In this document: in pieces, positions 1-8,932 of the stretch
How the letters are laid out: each line of letters opens with the position of its first letter
Position numbering within the stretch: the stretch's first letter is position 1
From: Halomonas halophila
Lineage (GTDB): Bacteria; Pseudomonadota; Gammaproteobacteria; Pseudomonadales; Halomonadaceae
Reading direction: 5' to 3'
DNA length: 64,000 nt
NCBI RefSeq assembly: GCF_030406665.1
Contig: NZ_CP129121.1
Span: 3,472,001-3,536,000 of the forward strand
Program-made: the position numbers and the translations under genes
Notes under the pieces: generated by a model
Told to the model about the DNA's origin: nothing
Database searches by the model: none
What the model saw: only the letters and a program-made list of their open reading frames with translations

Positions 1-272
1 GCTCGCGGACGCTTTCCATGGAGGTGTTCCGGCGCGCCATCGATCCGGGGCGCACGGCCCCCGAGCCGTCGGAGGCCTGTGTCGAACGTCACGTCTTCAC
101 CCCGAACGAACCCCTGCCAACGCTGCACGAGGTCGCCGACCTGCTGGTCCGCGAGGCAATGCGCCGAGCCGAGGGCAACCAGTCGATCGCCTCGCGACTG
201 CTGGGCATCTCCCAGCCGGCGCTCAGCAAGCGGCTGAAGAAATTGCGCGAAGCCGGCTCTGAACCCCTATAA
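1..272 (+). CDS. C-terminal end of a Fis-type (probably sigma54-dependent) transcriptional regulator, 5' truncated
   Basis: The frame is open from base 3 to the TAA at 270-272, so the gene starts before the window; the ATG at 18 is probably internal. The last ~45 residues are a Fis-type helix-turn-helix: LPTLHEVADLLVREAM, then GNQSIASRLLGIS as the first helix and turn, then QPALSKRLKKLR as the recognition helix. In this family that domain ends enhancer-binding proteins with a central sigma54 AAA+ module, which would lie outside the window. A perfect -24/-12 promoter 177 bases downstream, in front of the symporter gene, supports that class. The AAA+ domain itself cannot be seen, so a Fis domain on another regulator type remains possible. 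Confidence 0.7.
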   Translation, partial: SRTLSMEVFRRAIDPGRTAPEPSEACVERHVFTPNEPLPTLHEVADLLVREAMRRAEGNQSIASRLLGISQPALSKRLKKLREAGSEPL

Positions 273-299
273 CCCGTACGCTCGGATAACCTTGGTTAT
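269..299 (+). promoter_or_regulatory. Putative enhancer (UAS): ATAACC half-site plus ATAACC-tt-GGTTAT palindrome
   Basis: ATAACC occurs at 269-274 and again at 286-291, where it pairs with GGTTAT at 294-299 around a 2-bp centre. GGTTATAT (294-301) is repeated exactly at 363-370. These sites lie 80-195 bp upstream of the -24/-12 promoter at 449-464, the usual position for the dimeric sites of a sigma54 activator. The activator is inferred to be the product of the preceding gene. Confidence 0.4.
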
Positions 300-605
300 A
301 TCGCTGAAAATTTCTTTATTTTCAATTATTTGTATCAAGAATGGCGCCACGGCGTGTCGCGAGGTTATATCCCTTCACCATCGTACCCTGCCCAAAGGAC
401 CACTCTTTAAACCATACAAAACAATGAGCTAACGGAAACTCCACCATCTGGCACGCACCTTGCTCCATCGGAAGTGGCCCCTCACGGGAGCCACCACATT
501 CCAAGAGCAAGAGGTTCGACGACCAATGCCAACAACAACGAAGGCGGCCACACCGGCCGCGACCGCCTCCCCCACCATGATGATCGCCAACGTGGGAGGT
601 GCCGC
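273..605 (+). other. 333-bp regulatory intergenic region
   Basis: No convincing ORF is present. The first ~100 bases are AT-rich (around 286-345), unlike the flanking coding DNA. From left to right it holds a palindrome (286-299), a partial IHF-like site on the reverse strand (323-335, CAATTATTTGTAT, 11 of 13 to consensus), a GGTTATAT repeat (363-370), a sigma54 promoter (449-464) and a Shine-Dalgarno sequence (594-600). Confidence 0.6.
449..464 (+). promoter_or_regulatory. sigma54 (-24/-12) promoter of the symporter gene
   Basis: TGGCACGCACCTTGCT matches the RpoN consensus TGGCACG-N4-TTGCW at every defined position. GG (450-451) and GC (462-463) are separated by exactly 10 bases. Transcription should begin near 475, giving a leader of about 130 bases before the ATG at 606. 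Confidence 0.8.
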
Positions 606-2072
<1,467 letters not shown>

Positions 2073-2088
2073 CGAGCCTCCCCCAGCA

Positions 2089-2128
2089 CGACGGCCCGGC
2101 CGCGGAGAACTCCGCCGCCGGGCCGTCG
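2089..2128 (+). terminator. Strong GC hairpin after the symporter gene (no clear U-tract)
   Basis: ACGGCCCGGC (2091-2100) pairs with GCCGGGCCGT (2117-2126), and the interior adds a GCGGAG/CTCCGC stem with one C-C mismatch, so the whole element is nearly fully paired. The following bases, CGCGTCCTGTTTCCTC, are only weakly T-rich. It may be a partial terminator or processing site that lowers glsA expression relative to the symporter. Confidence 0.55.
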
Positions 2129-2169
2129 CGTCCTGTTTCCTCTCGACACGAGCCCATCGGAGAGACTTC

Positions 2170-3135
2170 ATGGAAGCCATGCAGCAATGGGTGGAAAGCC
2201 TGGAACGCCGCGCCAGATTCCGCCTGGGCAGCGGCCGCGTCGCCGACTACATTCCGGCGCTGGCCGAGCAGGACGCCGATCGGTTCGGCATCGCGATCTG
2301 TACTAATCAGGGCGAGATCTACCACGCCGGCGAGGCCCAGGTGCCCTTCTCGATTCAGAGCATCGCCAAGGTGCTGCTGCTGACCCTGGCCCTGCGCGTC
2401 CAGGGTGATGCCCTGTGGACGCGCGTGGGCCGCAACCCCTCGGGTATGCCCTTCAATTCCCTGACCCAGTTGGAAGCGGAGGGCGGCAAGCCCCGCAACC
2501 CCTTCATCAACGCCGGTGCCATCGCGGTGACCGACCGGCTGGTCGGCGCCTTCGCCACGCCCTCGAAGCACCTGCGCGACGTCGCCCGCCGCTTGTCCGG
2601 CAACTCGGCGATTCACATCGACGATGCCGTGCAGGCTTCCGAGTGGAAACATCGGTCCCGCAACGCCGCCATGGCCTACCTCATGAAGGCCTTCGGCCAC
2701 CTCGACAACGAGGTCGACGAAGTCCTGACGGCCTACTTCGCCTGCTGCGCGCTTTCCATGAGCTGCGTCGATCTCGCCCGCGCCTTCAACTTCCTGGCCG
2801 CCGAGGGTCATGCCCTGTCCGCAGGCGAACGCTTCATCGCCCCCGACCTGGCACGGCGGATCAACTCGCTGCTGTTCACCTGCGGTATGTACGATGCGGC
2901 GGGCGACTTCGCCTACCGGGCCGGTTTGCCGGCCAAGAGCGGCGTCGGCGGCGGCATCGTCGCCATCGTACCCGGCCGCTTCTCGGTCTGCGCCTGGTCG
3001 CCGGCGCTGGATGAACGCGGTAACTCGGTAGCCGCCCAATATGCCCTCGAATTGCTCGCCGACGACCTGGGCCGCTGGTCCGGTATCATCCCCGCCGGCT
3101 TGACTTCGGGTGGCAAGATGACGCCCATTATGTAG
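2170..3135 (+). CDS. glsA: Glutaminase (serine-dependent beta-lactamase-fold family)
   Basis: Hydrolyses L-glutamine to glutamate and ammonia in the cytoplasm. The 321 residues match the usual ~310 of the family. The catalytic S-x-x-K is Ser64-Ile-Ala-Lys67 within PFSIQSIAKV. Other family motifs are GRNPSGMPFNS, KPRNPFINAGAI and KSGVGGGIVAIVPG near the C-terminus. A GGAGAG Shine-Dalgarno lies about seven bases before the ATG. It lies 97 bases after the symporter on the same strand and probably shares its sigma54-driven transcript. In halophiles glutamate is also a counter-ion for potassium, so a role in osmotic or nitrogen balance is plausible, but this is inference. Confidence 0.93.
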   Translation: MEAMQQWVESLERRARFRLGSGRVADYIPALAEQDADRFGIAICTNQGEIYHAGEAQVPFSIQSIAKVLLLTLALRVQGDALWTRVGRNPSGMPFNSLTQLEAEGGKPRNPFINAGAIAVTDRLVGAFATPSKHLRDVARRLSGNSAIHIDDAVQASEWKHRSRNAAMAYLMKAFGHLDNEVDEVLTAYFACCALSMSCVDLARAFNFLAAEGHALSAGERFIAPDLARRINSLLFTCGMYDAAGDFAYRAGLPAKSGVGGGIVAIVPGRFSVCAWSPALDERGNSVAAQYALELLADDLGRWSGIIPAGLTSGGKMTPIM

Positions 3136-3261
3136 TTTTATTACTTTTATAAAGGCAAAAATTCGCGCAATTGGCGCCGAAATTTAGACTTTGGTCGCAA
3201 ATGAAGAGTAAGATTCCTGGCTTCACTCGTACTAGATCGGGCGCTGCCCAGGAGGTTCGCC

Positions 3262-4458
3262 ATGTCGACCACCCCGTCCGGCGCCACCGCGCGCCACCCC
3301 CGCCTGGCTGAACTGGCGCTGGCTCTCGGCGGCTTCGGGATCGGCACCAGCGAGTTCGTGATCATGGGCCTGCTGGAACGCGTGGCCGGCGATCTGCAGG
3401 TCGCCGCCGCCGACGTCGGCTACGCCATCTCCAGCTATGCGCTGGGCGTGGTGGTCGGCGCACCGCTGATCTCGGCGCTGGCCGCCCGGGTGCCGCGCCG
3501 CACCCTGCTGATCGTGCTGATGCTGGTGTTTGCCGTCGGCAACGTCGCCAGCGCCCTGGCTACCTCGTTCTGGCCGTTCGTCGGGCTGCGCTTCCTGGCC
3601 GGCCTGCCCCACGGCGCCTACTTCGGCGTCGCCGCCCTGGTGGCGGCCAATGCGGTGCCCATCGAGCAGCGCGCCCGGGCGGTGAGCCGGGTGATGCTGG
3701 GTCTGACCACCGCCATCCTGGTCGGCGCGCCATTGGCCACCTGGGCCGGCCAGTGGCTGGGCTGGCAGAGCGCCTTCCTCGGCGTCGGCGCCATCGCCCT
3801 GACCACCGCGGTGCTGATCCGCCTGTGGGTGCCGACCCAGGCGGCCGATCCCCATGCCAGCCCCAAGCGCGAGCTTTCGGCGCTGGTCAAGCAGCGGGTG
3901 CTGTTCACCCTGGGCGTGGCCAGCATCGGCTTCGGCGGCATGTTCGCGGTGTTCAGCTACGTGGTGCCGACCCTCTCGGCCCAGGCCGGCATGCGCGAAG
4001 CCATCGGCCCCTGGGTGCTGACGATCTTCGGCATCGGCACCATCGTCGGCAACCTGGTCGGCGCGCGGCTGGCCGACAAGAACCTGCTCAAGGCGATCCC
4101 CCGCATCCTGATCTGGTGCCTGGTGGTGCAGGCCGGTTTCTTCTTCGCCGCCAACCACCTGATCGCCGGGCTGCTGTTCGTCGGCCTGGTGGGCACCAGC
4201 ATGGCCCTGGGCCCGGCGCTGCAGACCCGGCTGATGGACGTCGCCGGCGACGCCCAGACCATGGCCGCCTCGATGAACCACGCCGCCTTCAACTGCGCCA
4301 ACGCTCTGGGCGCCTGGCTGGCGGCGGTGGTGATCAAGGGCGGAGCCCCCTGGTCGGCCAGCGGCCTGGTCGGCGCCGTGCTGGCGCTCGGCGGGCTGGC
4401 GATGTTCTTCACCGGGCGCTACCTGGAGCGCCGCGAGGCGAATGCCGCCGTGGCCTGA
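3262..4458 (+). CDS. Major facilitator superfamily transporter, DHA1/AraJ-like
   Basis: A 398-residue protein with 12 predicted membrane helices. The N-terminal signature ALGGFGIGTSEFVIMGLL and the motif-A-like segment SALAARVPRRTL are typical of the AraJ/YdhP branch of drug:proton antiporters, which export arabinose, purine ribonucleosides or drugs. The start is fixed by AGGAGGT at 3250-3256. The 126-base gap after glsA is AT-rich, so the gene probably has its own promoter. The neighbours do not point to a substrate. Confidence 0.85.
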   Translation: MSTTPSGATARHPRLAELALALGGFGIGTSEFVIMGLLERVAGDLQVAAADVGYAISSYALGVVVGAPLISALAARVPRRTLLIVLMLVFAVGNVASALATSFWPFVGLRFLAGLPHGAYFGVAALVAANAVPIEQRARAVSRVMLGLTTAILVGAPLATWAGQWLGWQSAFLGVGAIALTTAVLIRLWVPTQAADPHASPKRELSALVKQRVLFTLGVASIGFGGMFAVFSYVVPTLSAQAGMREAIGPWVLTIFGIGTIVGNLVGARLADKNLLKAIPRILIWCLVVQAGFFFAANHLIAGLLFVGLVGTSMALGPALQTRLMDVAGDAQTMAASMNHAAFNCANALGAWLAAVVIKGGAPWSASGLVGAVLALGGLAMFFTGRYLERREANAAVA

Positions 4459-4467
4459 GGCTGGGGC

Positions 4468-4500
4468 GAGGGCGACAAGTATGCGATACTTCGCGCCCTC
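4468..4500 (+). other. Two-part hairpin between the MFS gene and gmk
   Basis: GAGGGCG (4468-4474) pairs with CGCCCTC (4494-4500). After a 2x2 internal loop, AAGTAT (4477-4482) pairs with ATACTT (4486-4491) around a GCG loop. It starts 10 bases after the MFS stop and ends 31 bases before the gmk ATG. There is no T-run, so it is either a weak terminator or a structure in the gmk leader. Confidence 0.5.
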
Positions 4501-4531
4501 CTCCGCAGCCGTCGATATCGCAGGACCCGCC

Positions 4532-5146
4532 ATGCCCCAAGGTACGCTCTTCATCGTTTCCGCCCCCTCCGGCGCCGGCAAGACCAGCCTGGTGCGCGAA
4601 CTGATCGAACGCCTCGACGGCATCCAGGTCTCGGTGTCCCACACCACCCGGCCCCGCCGCGAGGGCGAGGTGGACGGCGTGAACTATCACTTCGTCGAGC
4701 GGGCCGAGTTCGAGCGCATGATCGACGAAGGCGACTTCTTCGAGCATGCCCGGGTATTCGACAACTACTACGGCACCTCGCGGCGCGCCGTGGAGGAACT
4801 GCTGGCCGCCGGCCAGGACGTGATCCTGGAGATCGACTGGCAGGGCGCCCGCCAGGTCCGCGAGCAGCTGCCCGACGCGGTCTCGATCTTCATCCTGCCG
4901 CCGTCCCGGGAGGAGCTGGAACGCCGCCTGTCCGGCCGCGGCACCGACGAGCACGCCGTGATCGCCTCCCGCATGCGCGAGGCGGTCAGCGAGATGTCGC
5001 ACTACGACGAGTACGACTACGTGGTGATCAACGACGACTTCACCACCGCCGAGCAGGAGCTGCAGTCGCTGGTCATCGCCCGGCGCCTGACCACCGAACG
5101 TACCCGCGAGCGCCACGCCCCGCTGCTGGCCTCGTTGCTCGCCTGA
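4532..5146 (+). CDS. gmk: Guanylate kinase
   Basis: Phosphorylates GMP to GDP with ATP, an essential step of guanine nucleotide synthesis. The 204-residue protein has the P-loop SAPSGAGKTS at residues 10-19, the GMP-binding SHTTRPRREGEVDGVNYHF segment and EIDWQGARQVR. The start MPQGTLFIVS is chosen over upstream in-frame codons because the domain begins there and CAGGA precedes it at 4521-4525. It begins the gmk-rpoZ-spoT series, which groups GMP/GDP supply with (p)ppGpp metabolism, as in E. coli. Confidence 0.97.
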   Translation: MPQGTLFIVSAPSGAGKTSLVRELIERLDGIQVSVSHTTRPRREGEVDGVNYHFVERAEFERMIDEGDFFEHARVFDNYYGTSRRAVEELLAAGQDVILEIDWQGARQVREQLPDAVSIFILPPSREELERRLSGRGTDEHAVIASRMREAVSEMSHYDEYDYVVINDDFTTAEQELQSLVIARRLTTERTRERHAPLLASLLA

Positions 5147-5161
5147 GCCCGGCCGCGGCGC

Positions 5162-5191
5162 TTGTCAGGCGCGCCGGGCGTCGAGTAATCT
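5162..5191 (+). promoter_or_regulatory. Possible sigma70 promoter for rpoZ-spoT
   Basis: TTGTCA (5162-5167) resembles a -35 box, and after an 18-base spacer TAATCT (5186-5191) is a poor -10 box. A small ATTCA-tcgg-TGAAT hairpin follows near 5200. Co-transcription from gmk is equally possible. Confidence 0.3.
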
Positions 5192-5272
5192 AACCCCTCT
5201 ATTCATCGGTGAATCCCCGGGGCGCAGCGGCGCCGGCCGGGGCTTCGCCCGTCAGCATTCAGGAAGGCATCC

Positions 5273-5536
5273 ATGGCGCGTGTTACCGTCGAAGACTGTC
5301 TGGAAAACGTCGAAAATCGCTTCAAGCTGGTGATGATCTCCACCCAGCGCGCTCGCCAGCTGGCCCGCGGCTCCCGCGATGCCCTGCTGCCCTGGGAAAA
5401 CGACAAGCCCACGGTGATGGCGCTGCGCGAGATCGCCGATGGCCTGGTCGATTCCAGCGTGCTGGACGAACCGGTCGAGGCCGCCCCCGTGCGTCCGCGC
5501 CCCGAAGGCGAGTCGGGCATCCCCGCCGAGGAGTGA
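5273..5536 (+). CDS. rpoZ: DNA-directed RNA polymerase omega subunit
   Basis: A small subunit that helps fold and assemble beta' and, in proteobacteria, forms part of a ppGpp-binding site on RNA polymerase. The 87 residues start MARVTVEDCLENVENRFKLV and contain the conserved RARQLARGS segment and VMALREIADG. Length is close to the E. coli protein (91). AGGAAGG at about 5262 is the Shine-Dalgarno. It sits directly before spoT, linking the polymerase site and the ppGpp enzyme in one unit. The acidic, proline-rich C-terminus is variable in the family. Confidence 0.96.
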   Translation: MARVTVEDCLENVENRFKLVMISTQRARQLARGSRDALLPWENDKPTVMALREIADGLVDSSVLDEPVEAAPVRPRPEGESGIPAEE

Positions 5537-5590
5537 TGCCGGCGTCGCCGCCATCCGCACGGCCATCACGCAACCTTCAGGGCACGCCGC

Positions 5591-7723
5591 ATGTTCACCA
5601 TCGATGACCTGGCCGACCGCCTCGGCGGCTACCTTCCTCAGGACGAGATCCAGCAGGTCAAGCGTGCCTTCTACTACGCCGAGCAGGCTCACGACGGCCA
5701 GCGCCGTCGCTCCGGCGAGCCCTATGTGACCCACCCCCTGGCGGTGGCCAACATCCTGGCCAACATGCACATGGACCATCAGAGCCTGATGGCCGCCATG
5801 CTGCATGACGTCATCGAGGACACCGGCGTCTCCAAGCAGGCCCTGGGCGAGCAGTTCGGCGAGGCCGTGGCGGAGCTGGTCGACGGCGTCTCGAAGCTCA
5901 CCCAGATCACCTTCGAGGACAAGGCGGTCGCCCAGGCCGAGAACTTCCAGAAGATGGTGATGGCGATGTCCCGGGACATCCGGGTGATCATCGTCAAGCT
6001 GGCCGACCGACTGCACAACATGCGCACCCTGGGCGCGCTGCGCCCGGAGAAGAAGCGCCGCATCGCCCGCGAGACGCTGGAGATCTATGCCCGGGTCGCC
6101 AACCGGCTGGGCATCAACACCATCCGCGTCGAGCTCGAGGACCTCTCCTTCCAGGCGATCCATCCGATGCGCGCCGAGCGCATCAAGCGCGCCGTGGCCA
6201 GCGCCCGCGGCCATCGCCGCTCGGCGATCCGCCAGGTGCAGGACACCCTGCAGAACAGCCTCGACGAAGAGGGCATGACCGGCTCGGTCATGGGCCGCCA
6301 GAAGCACCTGCTGTCGATCTACCGCAAGATGCGCGACCAGAAGAAGTCGTTCGCCGAGATCATGGACGTGTTCGGCTTTCGCATCATCACCGACGACGTC
6401 GACAGCTGCTATCGCATCCTCGGCATGGTCCACAACCTCTACAAGCCGGTGCCCGGGCGCTTCAAGGACTACATCGCCATCCCCAAGGCCAACGGCTACC
6501 AGAGCCTGCATACCACCCTGTTCGGCAGCGGCGGCATGCCCATCGAGGTGCAGATCCGCACCCGCGAGATGGAGGCCATGGCCAACAACGGCATCGCCGC
6601 CCACTGGCTGTACAAGGCCGGCCAGACCGACCATCCGATCGCCGAGGGCAGCCATGCACGGGCCCGTTCCTGGATCAAGGGTCTGCTCGAGATGCAGCGC
6701 CACGCCGGCGACTCGCTGGAGTTCATCGAGCACGTCAAGAACGACCTGTTCCCGGACGACATCTACGTGTTCACGCCCAAGGGCGACATCATGGAGCTGC
6801 CCCAGGGCGCCACGGTGATCGACTTCGCCTACAGCGTGCACACCGACATCGGCAACAGCTGCATCGCCTGCCGTATCGACCGCCATCTGGCGCCGCTCTC
6901 CACCCGGCTCGAGAGCGGCCAGACGCTGGAGATCATCACCGCGCCCGGCGCCAGGCCCAGCCTGGCCTGGCTCAACGTGGTGGTCACCGCCAAGGCGCGC
7001 TCGGCGATTCGCCACGCGCTCAAGCACCAGCAGCACACCGAGGCCGTCCAGCTCGGCCGCCGGCTGCTCAACAAGGCGCTGGCGGAGTTCGAGACCAGCC
7101 TCGAGGAGCTGCCCGGCGGGCCGATGGCCACGCTGCTGGCCGAGCTGGAGCTGAAGAGCCAGGATGCCCTGCTGGAGTCGATCGGCCTGGGAGCGCGCGT
7201 CGCCCACGTGGCCGCCCGGCGCCTGGTCGACCTGCATCACGGCGAGCAGCTGCCGACCGCGGAGACCCCGCACCGGCAGGGGCCGATCGTCATCAGCGGC
7301 GCCGAAGGCATGGTGATCAAGTTCGCCCGCTGCTGCCACCCGCTGCCCGGCGATCCCGTCATCGGTCATCTCTCGGTGGGCAAGGGCATCGTCGTCCACC
7401 GCACCGAGTGCCGTAACCTGGCCGAACTCAAGAGCGACCCGGACAAGCTGTTCGCCCTCGAGTGGTCCGACCAGGCCGACGAGGACTTCCCGGTGCCGCT
7501 GCGCCTGGAGATCGAGAGCCGCCGCGGGCTGGTGGCGGAACTGGCCGGCCTGGTCACCGACGCCGATGCCAACATCGAGCGCATCGGCATCGAGGAGCGC
7601 GACGCCCGGCTGTCGATCGTCAACCTCACCGTCTCGGTACGCAACCGCGTGCACCTGGCGCGCATCATCAAGCGCCTGCGCAACCTGTCCCACGTCGGCA
7701 AGATCACCCGGCTGGGCAACTGA
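5591..7723 (+). CDS. spoT: Bifunctional (p)ppGpp synthetase/hydrolase SpoT
   Basis: Stringent-response enzyme that makes and degrades (p)ppGpp. The 710 residues show the full long RSH layout: HD hydrolase with LHDVIEDTG near residue 72; synthetase region around 240-350 with YRKMRDQKKSFAEIMD and RFKDYIAIPKANGYQS; TGS domain near 395-455 (DIYVFTPKGDIMELPQGAT); a conserved-cysteine segment (KFARCCHPLPGDPV); and a C-terminal ACT domain. The RFKD sequence is the RXKD form found in bifunctional enzymes, whereas RelA has EXDD, so both activities are expected. It lies 54 bases after rpoZ with only a weak ribosome-binding site. Confidence 0.97.
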   Translation: MFTIDDLADRLGGYLPQDEIQQVKRAFYYAEQAHDGQRRRSGEPYVTHPLAVANILANMHMDHQSLMAAMLHDVIEDTGVSKQALGEQFGEAVAELVDGVSKLTQITFEDKAVAQAENFQKMVMAMSRDIRVIIVKLADRLHNMRTLGALRPEKKRRIARETLEIYARVANRLGINTIRVELEDLSFQAIHPMRAERIKRAVASARGHRRSAIRQVQDTLQNSLDEEGMTGSVMGRQKHLLSIYRKMRDQKKSFAEIMDVFGFRIITDDVDSCYRILGMVHNLYKPVPGRFKDYIAIPKANGYQSLHTTLFGSGGMPIEVQIRTREMEAMANNGIAAHWLYKAGQTDHPIAEGSHARARSWIKGLLEMQRHAGDSLEFIEHVKNDLFPDDIYVFTPKGDIMELPQGATVIDFAYSVHTDIGNSCIACRIDRHLAPLSTRLESGQTLEIITAPGARPSLAWLNVVVTAKARSAIRHALKHQQHTEAVQLGRRLLNKALAEFETSLEELPGGPMATLLAELELKSQDALLESIGLGARVAHVAARRLVDLHHGEQLPTAETPHRQGPIVISGAEGMVIKFARCCHPLPGDPVIGHLSVGKGIVVHRTECRNLAELKSDPDKLFALEWSDQADEDFPVPLRLEIESRRGLVAELAGLVTDADANIERIGIEERDARLSIVNLTVSVRNRVHLARIIKRLRNLSHVGKITRLGN

Positions 7724-7728
7724 CCCCC

Positions 7729-7768
7729 GGCGCCCCCGCCCGTCGCGGTCGCGGCGGGCGGGGGCGCC
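7729..7768 (+). terminator. GC-rich hairpin after spoT
   Basis: An 18-bp stem (7729-7746 with 7751-7768, one G-U pair) closes on the loop GGTC, starting five bases after the spoT stop. No T-run follows (GTCATTGG), so it may need Rho or act as an RNA stabiliser. Confidence 0.6.
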
Positions 7769-7815
7769 GTCATTGGACACTTCACCATCATCGCCAACAA
7801 CACATGGAGCACACC

Positions 7816-8205
7816 ATGAGCAACAAGGCCGTCATCAACACCGACCAGGCACCCGCCGCCATCGGCCCCTACTCCCAGGCCATCAAGGCCGGCAACACCG
7901 TCTACATGTCCGGCCAAATCCCGCTGGACCCGGCCACCATGGAGATCGTCTCCGACGACTTCGAGGCCCAGGCCCGTCAGGTCTTCGCCAACCTGAAGGC
8001 CGTCGCCGAGGAGGCCGCCGGCGGCCTCAAGGACGTGGTCAAGCTGAACCTCTACCTGGTGGACCTGGACAACTTCGCCATCGTCAACGGCATCATGGAA
8101 GAGTTCTTCGACGCGCCCTACCCGGCCCGCGCCGCCGTCGGCGTCAAGGCCCTGCCCAAGGGCAGCCAGGTCGAGGCAGAGGCCGTGCTGGTCATCGGCG
8201 ACTAA
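7816..8205 (+). CDS. ridA: RidA family enamine/imine deaminase
   Basis: Hydrolyses reactive 2-aminoacrylate and related enamines released by PLP enzymes, yielding ketoacids and ammonia. The 129 residues match the family, with AIGPYSQAIKAGNTVYMSGQ near the start, the NLKAVAEEAAGG helix, and YPARAAVGVKALPKGSQVEAEAV carrying the active-site arginine (R in PARA). The ATG at 7816 is preceded by TGGAG (7805-7809); an in-frame ATG at 7804 lacks a ribosome-binding site. Its place after spoT is common in Pseudomonas-like genomes. Confidence 0.95.
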   Translation: MSNKAVINTDQAPAAIGPYSQAIKAGNTVYMSGQIPLDPATMEIVSDDFEAQARQVFANLKAVAEEAAGGLKDVVKLNLYLVDLDNFAIVNGIMEEFFDAPYPARAAVGVKALPKGSQVEAEAVLVIGD

Positions 8206-8214
8206 GGAAAGGCT

Positions 8215-8335
8215 GATTCATTGCTGCGCTCGAGATCCTGGCCGCCGGCGGTGCTCGCTATCCTCATGTAGCAGGCTACACTCCGGTAGCTGCGCTCCGG
8301 CGGCGACCAGCCTCTCATCGCTCGCGACATGAATC
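8215..8335. repeat. 121-bp imperfect palindromic element between ridA and thpR
   Basis: The outer ends are an exact inverted pair, GATTCAT (8215-8221) and ATGAATC (8329-8335). Inside, CTGGCCGCCGGCG (8238-8250) faces CGGCGGCGACCAG (8298-8310), and TGTAG-cagg-CTACA (8267-8280) forms the apex. It fills nearly the whole intergenic gap. The layout resembles REP/BIME or MITE-type intergenic repeats, but only one copy lies in the window. Confidence 0.55.
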
Positions 8336-8374
8336 CGCGCTTTCCGTTACCTCTCTGAAGAGAGCCTTCCTGCC

Positions 8375-8932
8375 ATGCGCCTGTTTCTGGCCCTGGTACC
8401 GCCGCCGGCCCTGCGCCGGCGGTTCGGCGTTCTGGCCGATGCCGCCCGCTCCCGCTGCGGCGGCCGGCGCATGCCGGACGACGGCTTTCACCTCACGCTC
8501 GCCTTCCTCGGCGAGCAGCCGGAGGCCCGGGCCACGGCCATCGCCGATTGGCTGGCGCGCTTCACCCTGCTGCCCGGCCGCTGGCGGCTCGACCGCTGGG
8601 GCCAGTTCCGCCGCCCGGGCATCGTCTGGGTCGGCGGCGACGCCCCCGATCCGGCGCTCGGCGCCCTCCAGCATCAGCTCTGGAACGGGCTCGAGCGGCT
8701 CGGCGTCGAAGGGCGCCCCGAGCGCTTCGTGCCGCATGTCACCCTGCTGCGCCGGGCCGAGCGACCACCCGCCCCCGACCTGCCGGCCGTGGCGCTGGAC
8801 TGGACGTATTCCCGCGTCGAGTTGATCCGCTCGACCGTCACGCCCCGGGGCAGCCGCTATGCCTGCCTGGCGCGCACGCCCGGGCCACTCCCGGACGTGT
8901 CGGCAGACGGTCGGAAGGACGAGGAACGCTAG
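8375..8932 (+). CDS. thpR: RNA 2',3'-cyclic phosphodiesterase (2H family, LigT/ThpR)
   Basis: A member of the two-histidine phosphoesterase superfamily that opens 2',3'-cyclic phosphates on RNA and can carry out 2'-5' RNA ligation. Both catalytic H-x-T/S-x motifs are present: HLTL near residue 39 and HVTL near residue 126. The 185-residue length fits. The start MRLFLALVPP is the typical beginning of the fold; the ribosome-binding site is weak (GAAGAGAG). Its stop shares CTAG with the stop of the convergent epimerase gene, so the two overlap by four bases. Confidence 0.9.
   Translation: MRLFLALVPPPALRRRFGVLADAARSRCGGRRMPDDGFHLTLAFLGEQPEARATAIADWLARFTLLPGRWRLDRWGQFRRPGIVWVGGDAPDPALGALQHQLWNGLERLGVEGRPERFVPHVTLLRRAERPPAPDLPAVALDWTYSRVELIRSTVTPRGSRYACLARTPGPLPDVSADGRKDEER

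Noticed and set aside
5252..7780. 842-codon open frame antisense to spoT (minus strand)
   Set aside because: A shadow of high third-position GC; its translation is repetitive His/Asp/Leu/Gly text without domains, while the plus strand encodes a full RSH enzyme.
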